Source of the DNA: Flavisolibacter ginsengisoli DSM 18119
GTDB taxonomy: Bacteria; Bacteroidota; Bacteroidia; Chitinophagales; Chitinophagaceae
DNA length: 36,835 bases
Assembly (NCBI RefSeq): GCF_900129295.1
Contig: NZ_FQUU01000027.1
Coordinates: forward strand, 1-36,835
Direction of reading: 5' to 3'
Shown one piece after another: positions 17,514 to 24,780 of the stretch (positions are counted from its first letter, which is position 1; each line of letters begins with the position of its first letter). A program made the translations under genes and the position numbers. The notes under the pieces were generated by a model. It saw nothing but the letters and a program-made list of their open reading frames with translations, had not been told where the DNA came from and did no database searches.

Positions 17514-18704
17514 ATGCTCGATAAGAAAAGAAAGATACACCACGAAGAAAGGGCCGTATTGGTAGGACTCATACAAAAAGACCAGCGGGAACAGGAAGTA
17601 ATGGAATACCTGGAGGAGCTGGCCTTCCTGGCCGAAACTGCCGGAGCGGTGGCTGTAAAGAAATTTATCCAGAAGCTGCCCCACCCGGATAGCCGCACCT
17701 ATATAGGCAAGGGTAAGCTGGAAGAAATAAAGAAATACATCAGTGACAGGGATATCAATGTGCTCATTTTCGACGACGAGCTCAATGGATCGCAGATCAT
17801 GAATATTGAAAAAGAAGTGGGCGTAAAGACGATCGACCGTTCCGACCTCATACTCGACATCTTTGCCCGGAGGGCCAAGACGGCACAGGCCAAGGCCCAG
17901 GTGGAACTGGCACAATACCAGTATATCCTGCCCCGATTGCGTGGTATGTGGAAACACCTGGAAAGGCTTGGTGGTGGTATTGGTACCAGGGGACCCGGTG
18001 AAACAGAGATTGAAACAGACCGTCGTATTGTGCGGGACAAGATCTCTCTTCTGCGAAAAAGACTGGCAGAAATAGACAAGCAATCCTTTACGCAACGTAA
18101 GGACCGGGGTGAATTTATCCGTGTTTCATTGGTAGGTTATACCAATGTGGGCAAGTCCACCATTATGAACCTGCTGAGTAAAAGCGAGGTGCTGGCAGAA
18201 AACAAGCTATTTGCTACCCTGGATACGACCACACGGAAGATGGTATATGAGAATACACCCTTCTTGCTAAGTGATACCGTTGGATTCATTCGCAAATTGC
18301 CTCACCATCTCGTAGAAAGCTTTAAAAGCACCCTTGATGAAGTGCGTGAAGCCGATATCCTCCTTCATGTAGTGGATATCTCGCATCTCAATTACGAGGA
18401 CCAGATAGGCGTGGTAGATAAAACACTCCAGGATATCGGTGCCTTTGACAAGCCAATTATTACAGTATTCAACAAGATGGACCTGTATATCAAGCACACC
18501 TTTGATGAATGGCTGGACGAAAGCACCAAGGAGCAGATATTGAAAGACCTGGAAGCCCGCTGGCATAATCATACCAATGGCAATGCCATCTTTATTTCGG
18601 CCCTGGAGCGGACCAATATTGACGAACTGCGCCGCACCATCCTGGAAAAGGTGAGGGAATTGTACCGGATAAGGTATCCTTACAAATCAGAATTTTTCTA
18701 TTAA
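17514..18704 (+). CDS. hflX: GTPase HflX
   Basis: Ribosome-associated GTPase of 396 aa that splits or rescues ribosomes under stress. The N-terminal HflX domain (~1-190) has RTYIGKGKLEE, VLIFDDELNGSQ and the glycine-rich GGGIGTRGPGETEIETDRR. The G domain starts at G1 GYTNVGKST (208-216), followed by the G3 segment DTVGFIRKLP and G4 NKMD. The ATG at 17514 was chosen over a TTG two codons earlier because the latter lies inside the promoter box. The Rieske gene follows on the same strand after 42 bases. Confidence 0.97.
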   Translation: MLDKKRKIHHEERAVLVGLIQKDQREQEVMEYLEELAFLAETAGAVAVKKFIQKLPHPDSRTYIGKGKLEEIKKYISDRDINVLIFDDELNGSQIMNIEKEVGVKTIDRSDLILDIFARRAKTAQAKAQVELAQYQYILPRLRGMWKHLERLGGGIGTRGPGETEIETDRRIVRDKISLLRKRLAEIDKQSFTQRKDRGEFIRVSLVGYTNVGKSTIMNLLSKSEVLAENKLFATLDTTTRKMVYENTPFLLSDTVGFIRKLPHHLVESFKSTLDEVREADILLHVVDISHLNYEDQIGVVDKTLQDIGAFDKPIITVFNKMDLYIKHTFDEWLDESTKEQILKDLEARWHNHTNGNAIFISALERTNIDELRRTILEKVRELYRIRYPYKSEFFY

Positions 18705-18746
18705 GAAGTAAGCACTTAATGAATCACATATAGCACACCCTTACCC

Positions 18747-19097
18747 ATGATTGAAAACAGGTGGATCAAAATAGCGGGCAGCATTGAAGAAATAGATTTT
18801 GGCAGCAACAACCTGGCAGAGGTGGATGCAGATGGCAAAAAGATCTGCCTGGGTCGTCGTGATAATGAAATATTTGCTTTTGCCTCAAAATGCCCCCATG
18901 CAGGTGGCTACTTATCCGAAGGTTATGTTGATGCCTTGGGCAACGTTGTCTGTCCCATTCACCGCTACAAGTTTTGCATGAAGAATGGCCGCAATGTCAG
19001 TGGTGAAGGCTACTACCTGAAGCACTGGCCGGTGGAAATAAGAGAAGATGGCGTGTTTGTAGGATTGGAGAAGAATAAGTTGTTTGGGCTGTTGTAG
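18747..19097 (+). CDS. Rieske [2Fe-2S] ferredoxin-like protein
   Basis: Protein of 116 aa consisting of one Rieske domain. The cluster ligands are C49-x-H51 (KCPHAGG) and C69-x2-H72 (VCPIHRYKF), with 17 residues between C51-type and C69-type motifs. This fits NirD or ferredoxin-like soluble Rieske proteins. It has no signal peptide and no oxygenase domain, so it probably transfers electrons to an unknown partner. It follows hflX by 42 bases; a functional link is not obvious. Confidence 0.92.
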   Translation: MIENRWIKIAGSIEEIDFGSNNLAEVDADGKKICLGRRDNEIFAFASKCPHAGGYLSEGYVDALGNVVCPIHRYKFCMKNGRNVSGEGYYLKHWPVEIREDGVFVGLEKNKLFGLL

Positions 19098-19164
19098 ATG
19101 CATTCTAAGAATGCGCAAATGATACAAGAACCCTAATAATTCCCAATAATGATTTTTATCCTTC

Positions 19165-20409
19165 TTAGAACTTTTCTATCATTTCCATGGTTTGGTGCTC
19201 TATCTCATCCTCGCTGGCAGCCAGTTCCATCCTGCTATGCCCTGCCCGCAGGATAATAAAACCACTAATAGCGCAAAAAGCCATGATGGCAGCCATGGGT
19301 ACGGCTGTACCATTAAAGAACACACCCACCAGCGCCGATGCCAGTGCACCAAAGATCATTTGTATGGCGCCCATCAAAGCGGAGGCACTGCCTGCTCCCT
19401 TGCTGAAAGGAGCCATGGCCAGCGCTGCGGCGTTGGGAAAGGTAAAACCCTGGCAACTGAGGAATAACAACATCAGCGCAATGATGCCATACAAACCAAG
19501 CAAGCCTGCTGCAATACCCACAATCAACAAAAACCCGACAAGAGACTGGGAAAGCAGCACAAACCTAAGGATCTGCGCACTATTGAATTTGCGCAATACC
19601 CGGTTATTCAGCTGGCTGCAACCAATGAGACCGGCTGCAATAAAGGCAAAAATGAGTCCGTATTGTTGTTCACTAACGCCATATAGCTGCATGAAAACAA
19701 AAGGAGAACCAGCCAGGTAGGCAAACAATCCTGCAGAGGCAATGGCACCCGAAAGGGCATAGGTGGTAAATTGCCGCTCCCTCAACACTTGCCTGTAGCC
19801 TTGAAGAATAGAAGCAGGTTTCAAAGAATAAGAAGGATCAGCCGCCTTGCTTTCGGGAAGCCATTTGACCACCATCAGGGATATTACAGTAGCAACAATG
19901 GCCAGTATAATAAAAACCACCTGCCATCCCAGGTGCGCCACCACATAGCTGCCCACGGTTGGTGCCAATATAGGCGAAACGCCAAGGATCAGGATGAGCA
20001 GCGAAAACACCTTTGCATTTTCATGTACCGGGAAAACATCCCGCACAATGGCATTCGGCGCCACCATTCCAACGCAGCCACCCACAGCCTGCAGGAAACG
20101 AAAAGCGACCAGGCTTTCCACCGACCGGGATAAGGAGCAGGCAACAGAGGCTATGATATAAAGTACCAATCCAATTAGTAGTGGCTTTTTTCTTCCAAAC
20201 CTGTCCAGCAGTGGCCCGCAAAGCAACTGCCCCACGCAAATGCCAATGAAAAAACTGGAGAGGGAATAGCTTACCTTATCCACCGTGGTATGCAGGCTGG
20301 CAGCAATGGTGGGGAATCCCGGTAAATACATATCGATGGAAAAAGGCCCGATGGCAGAAAGCAATCCTAAAATAAATATGAGTAAAGACCGGTTCTTAAT
20401 TGGCTTCAT
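19165..20409 (-). CDS. MFS multidrug exporter, Bcr/CflA family
   Basis: Protein of 414 aa from the ATG at 20409 (MKPIKNRSLLIFILGLLSAIGPFSIDMYLPGFP). An in-frame ATG 26 codons upstream would add a tail not typical of the family. Twelve transmembrane helices are expected. Family marks are FSIDMYLPGFPTIAASL in helix 1, GQLLCGPLLDRFGRKKPLL between helices 2 and 3 (MFS motif A), FRFLQAVGGCVGMV and APTVGSYV. Bcr/CflA proteins export drugs such as bicyclomycin, chloramphenicol or sulfonamides by proton antiport. It is a single gene; the substrate is unknown. Confidence 0.9.
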   Translation of the reverse strand: MKPIKNRSLLIFILGLLSAIGPFSIDMYLPGFPTIAASLHTTVDKVSYSLSSFFIGICVGQLLCGPLLDRFGRKKPLLIGLVLYIIASVACSLSRSVESLVAFRFLQAVGGCVGMVAPNAIVRDVFPVHENAKVFSLLILILGVSPILAPTVGSYVVAHLGWQVVFIILAIVATVISLMVVKWLPESKAADPSYSLKPASILQGYRQVLRERQFTTYALSGAIASAGLFAYLAGSPFVFMQLYGVSEQQYGLIFAFIAAGLIGCSQLNNRVLRKFNSAQILRFVLLSQSLVGFLLIVGIAAGLLGLYGIIALMLLFLSCQGFTFPNAAALAMAPFSKGAGSASALMGAIQMIFGALASALVGVFFNGTAVPMAAIMAFCAISGFIILRAGHSRMELAASEDEIEHQTMEMIEKF

Positions 20410-21277
20410 TGGTGAAAAAAACAATAAAACTATAGGGTTCCTGGAGAAATCAATTAAAATGTTAGGAAAACTGGCAATGCTTATCACCAGGGGTTCTGCC
20501 CATTCCAGTTTGTAAGGAAGCGATAATCTGTTTGGATTATTATAAAACTATAAATGAAAGTATTAATTACTATCTTTTTTTATTTTCCAATATGTCAAAG
20601 AGCTTCTCCAATATACTAAATAATTTAGCATTTCCATAATTTTCCAGTACTTATTTTTAAAGAATTTGCCTTACTTCATTTTGTTTATTATTGATGGACA
20701 ATCTCAGATAATAGGCAATGCTTTTATCAACTTCCAAATTGGCTGAGTAGTATTGGATTAGCTAACATTAAATAAGGCGGCAGGGAAGATTATAGAAATG
20801 CACATGGGTCTTAACGACAATAAAAAAAGCCCTGGTGATTACCAAGGCTTTTCAAGCACCCTGAGACTTCAAACCAGATTATCGAAAGTTTAAAGCGGAT
20901 TTATAATCTGAGATACCTTATAAAGCTTTGGTAAGTAATATGATAGAAGCAATGTTCGAGGAATAGAACTTTATAAATAAAGGGTACGTTTTCAATTTTT
21001 AGGGAAGATGCCACCATATGTTCCTTCTCTTTGTTTGCTGGACATACCTCGTTTTATATGTACCTATTTTGCCATTTTTCGGGTACAAGTAAAACGCTTA
21101 ATATACCTACTTTGCGTTTTTCAGGAGCTTCCTTTACCTGCACCTTCAGTAACCGTTTTGATTGGTTCTGTGGCTTGAGCTATAGTTGCCCCTTCTTTAA
21201 AGACATATAAAGCGGGTGATTGATTCCAATGGCAGTGTTCCTATTTAGGTTTATCCTCTCTTGTATCCATGAGTGAA

Positions 21278-21310
21278 TATGACATGAAAAGGAGGCTTAT
21301 TCATGTCATA
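21278..21310. promoter_or_regulatory. 11-bp inverted repeat upstream of the Fic gene
   Basis: TATGACATGAA and TTCATGTCATA are perfect inverted copies around an 11-base spacer. It lies just upstream of the -35 box, so it could be a regulator-binding site or a small hairpin. Confidence 0.6.
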
Positions 21311-21325
21311 AATTACCACGATTAC

Positions 21326-21354
21326 TTGACAATGCCACGAATACGGGATATATT
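21326..21354 (+). promoter_or_regulatory. Sigma-70-type promoter of the Fic gene
   Basis: TTGACA (21326-21331), 17 bases, then TATATT (21349-21354) match the E. coli-type consensus with a single mismatch. This differs from the TAnnTTTG promoters elsewhere in the window. The start would be near 21361, 47 bases before the ATG. Confidence 0.65.
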
Positions 21355-21358
21355 CGTG
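21336..21358. promoter_or_regulatory. Palindromic operator candidate over the Fic -10 box
   Basis: CACGAATA-N7-TATTCGTG is a perfect inverted repeat that covers the -10 box. A related half, ATGCCATGA, and its partner TCGTGGCAT (21366-21374 and 21387-21395) follow, so the ATGCCAyGA word recurs. The placement suits a repressor. Confidence 0.55.
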
Positions 21359-21395
21359 CCAAAAAATGCCATGAATAATGTCTCAATCGTGGCAT

Positions 21396-21400
21396 GGAGG
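21396..21400 (+). promoter_or_regulatory. Shine-Dalgarno sequence of the Fic gene
   Basis: GGAGG lies 7 bases before the ATG at 21408, an ideal ribosome-binding site. It supports that start over the ATG at 21378. Bacteroidota genes generally lack such sites. Confidence 0.7.
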
Positions 21401-21407
21401 ACATTCA

Positions 21408-22517
21408 ATGTATATCCATGAACAAAAAAACTGGCCTCAGTTCCAGTGGGATAAGGAGAACCTGGCGGAACTACTTACGTCGGTACGCTATCGTCAGGGC
21501 CGATTAATTGGCCATATGGAGGCTTTAGGATTTGCGCTTCGCGAGGAAGCCATGCTGCAAACCCTTACCCAAGAAGTAATTAAAAGCAGCGAGATTGAGG
21601 GCGAGATGTTGGATCAAAACCAGGTGCGTTCGTCTCTAGCCCGACGTCTTGGGATTGATATAGCCGGGAGCGTACCTGCGGATCGTAATGTTGAAGGTGT
21701 CGTCGAAATGATGCTCGACGCAACCCAAAACTTTCAGCAGCCACTCACGGAAGATCGTTTATTTGGATGGCATGCCGCCCTCTTCCCAACTGGAAGAAGC
21801 GGGATGCATAAGATCACAGTAGGAGCTTGGCGCACCGGCGAACGCGGTCCGATGCAGGTTGTTTCCGGAAGTATCGGAAAAGAAAAAGTCCACTTCGAAG
21901 CGCCGGACGCGGAAAAAGTTCCGGAAGAAATGACGCGCTTTCTCGACTGGTTCAATACAAACAGTGATCATGATCCTGTTCTAAAAGCAGGCCTTGCACA
22001 TCTATGGTTTGTGACCATACACCCCTTTGAAGACGGCAACGGACGCATTGCTCGTGCAATTGCCGACATGCAATTGGCCCTTGCAGATGAAAGTCCGCAA
22101 AGGTTTTACAGCATGTCCACACAGATCCTTAAAGAACGCAAGGATTACTACGACATACTGGAAGCAACACAAAAAGGCGCTTTGGACATTTCCACTTGGC
22201 TCACGTGGTTTTTACAATGCTTGGACCGTGCTTTTTTAGGCACTAATGACATTCTCTCCAATGTTCTTTTGAAAGCCCGGTTTTGGGAGAAGCATACAAG
22301 CGTCAGTCTAAATGATCGTCAAAAACTAATTATCAATCGGATGCTCAATGGCATCGAAGGAAAAATGACATCATCAAAATGGGGAAAGATGGCAAAGTGT
22401 TCAAAGGAAACGGCCATACGGGATATTCAGGATTTAATCAGCAAGGGTATCATGATAAAAGAAGAAGCCGGAGGCCGTAGTACTAGCTATGTTTTAAATG
22501 ATAGTACAAAGAAGTAA
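21408..22517 (+). CDS. Fic-domain protein (DUF4172-Fic-HTH), probable AMP-transferase
   Basis: Protein of 369 aa from the ATG at 21408 (MYIHEQKNWPQFQWD), which has a Shine-Dalgarno sequence; a start ten codons earlier is possible. The DUF4172-like N-terminus (~1-80) holds an inhibitory-helix motif S-x3-E-G at residues 60-65 (SSEIEG), which blocks the active site in class II Fic proteins. The Fic core has the intact motif HPFEDGNGRIAR (His205), so it is likely to transfer AMP from ATP to a target hydroxyl. The C-terminal ~100 residues look like a winged helix (KWGKMAKCSKETAIRDIQDLISKGIMIKEEAGGRST) that could bind DNA. It has a foreign-type promoter and RBS and is followed by a broken metallo-hydrolase gene, suggesting horizontal transfer. 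Toxin, regulator and defence roles are all possible. Confidence 0.92.
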   Translation: MYIHEQKNWPQFQWDKENLAELLTSVRYRQGRLIGHMEALGFALREEAMLQTLTQEVIKSSEIEGEMLDQNQVRSSLARRLGIDIAGSVPADRNVEGVVEMMLDATQNFQQPLTEDRLFGWHAALFPTGRSGMHKITVGAWRTGERGPMQVVSGSIGKEKVHFEAPDAEKVPEEMTRFLDWFNTNSDHDPVLKAGLAHLWFVTIHPFEDGNGRIARAIADMQLALADESPQRFYSMSTQILKERKDYYDILEATQKGALDISTWLTWFLQCLDRAFLGTNDILSNVLLKARFWEKHTSVSLNDRQKLIINRMLNGIEGKMTSSKWGKMAKCSKETAIRDIQDLISKGIMIKEEAGGRSTSYVLNDSTKK

Positions 22518-22579
22518 AAGATGCCAAACCGGACACCAAATCCATTGACATAACTTTAAAAAGAACACGTTGCAAACCA

Positions 22580-22714
22580 ATGATTAGAATTGAATTACTG
22601 CAAGCAAATCACGGTGACTCCATTTGGTTTACATTTATTGATACTGATGGCGTCACCCGGAACTTCAAAAAAAGCTACCACCCTTTCAATTCAGATCTAA
22701 ATTCATTGAGTTAG
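22580..22714 (+). pseudogene. Truncated metallo-beta-lactamase-fold gene, 5' end only
   Basis: A 44-codon frame beginning MIRIELLQANHGDSIWFTF. This closely resembles the first strands of MBL-fold metallo-hydrolases (M-x-I-x-x-L-x-A-x-x-GDS/C), which normally run to 300 or more residues through LIDGG and HxHxDH motifs. Here the frame departs after GVTRNF and stops at 22712-22714, with no metal-binding motifs. I infer a remnant left by a deletion. It lies 62 bases after the Fic gene on the same strand. Confidence 0.5.
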
Positions 22715-22767
22715 AAACTCTTGGTATAGTTAAACAGCAAGCATAACCCTTTACTCATTTTCTACAA

Positions 22768-22965
22768 ATGAATATGTTGCAAGCACAAAACCACAGCATT
22801 CGTTTAACCATCCTGTCTGGTTTGATTAGTGTCTATAAAATGAAGTTTTATGAGGCCCAGCTGGCTTTAACCAGCATTTGTGAGAAGTTAAGTGCTAAAG
22901 GGATCCCAATGAGTCCCAGACTTCTGGATCATATGATCTGGAACTATCAAAGAGAACAACAATAA
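22768..22965 (+). CDS. Small hypothetical protein
   Basis: A 65-aa frame, mostly helical by composition (LTILSGLISVYKMKFYEAQLALTSICEKLSAKG...LLDHMIWNYQREQQ). I recognise no family. It may be a real small protein or the end of a decayed gene belonging to the same accessory segment as the Fic gene. No promoter or ribosome-binding site decides the question. Confidence 0.3.
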   Translation: MNMLQAQNHSIRLTILSGLISVYKMKFYEAQLALTSICEKLSAKGIPMSPRLLDHMIWNYQREQQ

Positions 22966-23003
22966 GGAAAACTGGTTTAAAGTATATAGTCGTAACTTAG
23001 TAA

Positions 23004-23026
23004 TGGTGCAAATATTGGTGCAAATA
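23004..23026. repeat. Tandem 11-base direct repeat beside tRNA-Asn
   Basis: TGGTGCAAATA occurs at 23004-23014 and again at 23016-23026, one base apart. It lies ~45 bases beyond the 3' end of tRNA-Asn, on the side of the accessory segment. Such repeats can be recombinase arm sites of integrated elements; this is inferred. Confidence 0.4.
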
Positions 23027-23061
23027 AAAAGGGCTACAAGCTTTGACACTTATAACCCTTT
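23022..23061 (-). terminator. Terminator of tRNA-Asn
   Basis: On the minus strand AAAGGGTTATAAG pairs with CTTGTAGCCCTTT over 13 bp (two G-T pairs) around an 8-base loop, followed by TTATTT. Confidence 0.8.
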
Positions 23062-23071
23062 GATTCTGAAG

Positions 23072-23145
23072 CTCCCCCTGCTGGACTTGAACCAGCGACC
23101 CTCTGATTAACAGTCAGATGCTCTAACCAACTGAGCTAAGGAGGA
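23072..23145 (-). tRNA. tRNA-Asn (GTT)
   Basis: A 74-base cloverleaf on the minus strand. Acceptor TCCTCCT/AGGGGGA with discriminator G, D-arm GCTCAGTTGGTTAGAGC, anticodon stem TCTGA/TCAGA with loop CTGTTAA (anticodon GTT; plus-strand 23109-23111), T-arm GCTGGTTCAAGTCCAGC. CCA is not encoded. Its 3' end faces the Fic segment, the usual orientation for tRNA-targeted integration. Confidence 0.96.
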
Positions 23146-23195
23146 ATTTTACCACTGAAGCTTTCGCTAAAGCAGCATATCCCGTTTTGGGACGG

Positions 23196-23226
23196 CAAAA
23201 ATAGGAGATTTTACATTTCTACCAAA
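23196..23226 (-). promoter_or_regulatory. Promoter of tRNA-Asn
   Basis: On the minus strand TTTG (23226-23223), 19 bases, then TATTTTTG (23203-23196): a full match to the Bacteroidota TTTG/N19/TAnnTTTG promoter, ~50 bases before the tRNA. Confidence 0.75.
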
Positions 23227-23323
23227 TAGAAAATGAAGCGATTATGGTTTTCAATCAATATTAATAACGTTCTTTTCCATTATCTCCCCAAATCCCCCTT
23301 TATAGCATCCAGATCCTGGTTCC

Positions 23324-24004
23324 TTATTTTTTCAACAACGCCAATAATTCTTTGGCGGCTGCTTCCGAAGAGGCAGGATTCTGTCCGGTGATCAGCAAAC
23401 CATCTTTCACAACATAGGATGCCCAATCCTCCTTCTTGGAATACTGGCCACCTTTGTTCTTCAGTTCATCTTCCAGCAGGAAGGGAACCACCTTAGTTAG
23501 TTGCACTGCCTCTTCTTCTGAATTGGTAAACCCGGTAACTTTCTTTCCCTTCACCAAAGGTTCGCCTTTTTCATCCTTTACATTGAGCAATACGGATGGC
23601 GCATGACAAACAGCAGCTACGGGCTTTTTAGCAGACCAAAAATCCTGTATCAATTTTATGGAATCGGTGTCTTTGGTCAGATCCCACAAGGGTCCATGAC
23701 CACCCGGGTAGAACACCGCATCAAAATCAGCAGCTTTCACATCCCCTAACTTTTTGGTGTTGGCCAGCAACTTTTGCAACCCGGCATCCTTGTCAAAACG
23801 CCTGGTGGCTTCCGTTTGAGCACCAGGTTCTGCACTTTTGGGGTCTATGGGAGGCTGGCCACCCTTTGGTGATGCCAGGGTGATCTCTGCTCCTGCATCC
23901 TTCAATGTGTAATAAGGCGCAGCAAATTCCTCCACCCAAAATCCTGTTTTCTTTCCCGTATCTCCCAGCTCGCTGTGCGAAGTGAGTACCATTAATACTT
24001 TCAT
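23324..24004 (-). CDS. DJ-1/PfpI family protein (Hsp31-like)
   Basis: Protein of 226 aa. It has the class-I amidotransferase-like fold, with the nucleophile elbow AVCHAP (C133, H134), an acidic residue in GFWVEEFAAPYY (E25/E26) and the loop YPGGHGPLWDL. Relatives act as chaperones, glyoxalases or deglycases that repair methylglyoxal damage; which activity applies is unclear. It is the last of four genes, 25 bases after the FrnE-like gene. Its first 11 codons and upstream DNA are repeated at 26786-26865 in a chimeric pseudogene. Confidence 0.9.
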   Translation of the reverse strand: MKVLMVLTSHSELGDTGKKTGFWVEEFAAPYYTLKDAGAEITLASPKGGQPPIDPKSAEPGAQTEATRRFDKDAGLQKLLANTKKLGDVKAADFDAVFYPGGHGPLWDLTKDTDSIKLIQDFWSAKKPVAAVCHAPSVLLNVKDEKGEPLVKGKKVTGFTNSEEEAVQLTKVVPFLLEDELKNKGGQYSKKEDWASYVVKDGLLITGQNPASSEAAAKELLALLKK

Positions 24005-24029
24005 ATGCCTTCTTTTAAAATGTCAAAAA

Positions 24030-24731
24030 TTAATTACAAATGCCATCAGGGGTACAGAACCCAGCTGTTGCTTCATCACCTGTTACCAGCGCTGGCTTTT
24101 CTTCTTCCCATACCCTTTCCAACACCTGGGTAAACACATTGGTTGGCTGGGCACCGCTTACTGCGTATTTATTATTGAATACAAAGAAGGGTACTCCGCG
24201 AGCCCCTACCTGTTGGGCTTCATACTGGTCCAGGTTCACTTGCTGCCTGTAGGCATCTGTCTGCAACACATTCCTTACCTCTTCAGCATCCAGGCCCACT
24301 TCTGCTCCAAGGGCTACCAGTGTTTCCAGGTCACCTGTATTTTTTCCCTCAGTATAGTAAGCCTTAAATAATCGTTCCTTCATTTCATTTTGCAAACCTT
24401 TAGTCTTAGCCAGGTGCAGCAAACGGTGGGCATCCATGGTATTATTAATGACCGCCTTGTCAAAATTGTATTCCAGTCCCACTTCCCTGGCCATAGCAGC
24501 CATGCTGTCATTCATCTGTTTGCCTTCTTTGGCACTGACGCCTTTGCGACTGCCCAGGTATTCATGCACCGATTGGCCGGGTACATATTCCATATCAGGA
24601 TCCAGCTGGAAGCTGCGCCAAACGATCTCCACCTGCTCCCTGGCTTCGAAGCCTTCCAGCGATTTTTCAAATTTTCGTTTGCCTATATAGCAAAACGGGC
24701 AAACGATATCAGACCATATTTCTACTTTCAT
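24030..24731 (-). CDS. DsbA/FrnE-family oxidoreductase
   Basis: Protein of 233 aa. It starts directly with a thioredoxin-fold strand and a CPFC active site (C11-C14 in WSDIVCPFCYIGKRKFE). The inserted helical domain is followed by GARGVPFFVFNNKYAVSGAQP, which contains the cis-Pro loop. It has no signal peptide, so it is cytoplasmic as in the FrnE group, where members help in oxidative or cadmium stress. It lies third in the redox operon, 49 bases after the old-yellow-enzyme gene and 25 before the DJ-1 gene. Confidence 0.93.
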   Translation of the reverse strand: MKVEIWSDIVCPFCYIGKRKFEKSLEGFEAREQVEIVWRSFQLDPDMEYVPGQSVHEYLGSRKGVSAKEGKQMNDSMAAMAREVGLEYNFDKAVINNTMDAHRLLHLAKTKGLQNEMKERLFKAYYTEGKNTGDLETLVALGAEVGLDAEEVRNVLQTDAYRQQVNLDQYEAQQVGARGVPFFVFNNKYAVSGAQPTNVFTQVLERVWEEEKPALVTGDEATAGFCTPDGICN

Positions 24732-24780
24732 TATTTATTCCTTTTTTTTAAAGATCTATTGTTATAACATTAATCTACGT

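Larger units (their letters stand above)
20410..21407. other. Long AT-rich intergenic region before the Fic gene
   Basis: About 1 kb with no intact gene. A hairpin (AAAGCCCTGGT/ACCAAGGCTTT, 20825-20851) resembles a terminator. On the minus strand around 21225-21115 a short open frame reads ...NQSPALYVFKEGATIAQ... then stops. It looks like the C-terminal end of a decayed gene that I cannot identify. The last 130 bases hold the Fic promoter and palindromes, listed separately. Confidence 0.4.

Noticed and set aside
19100-19114. Palindrome GCATTCT-A-AGAATGC between the Rieske and MFS genes as a terminator
   Set aside because: The loop is too small (one base) and no T-run follows; it may be chance.
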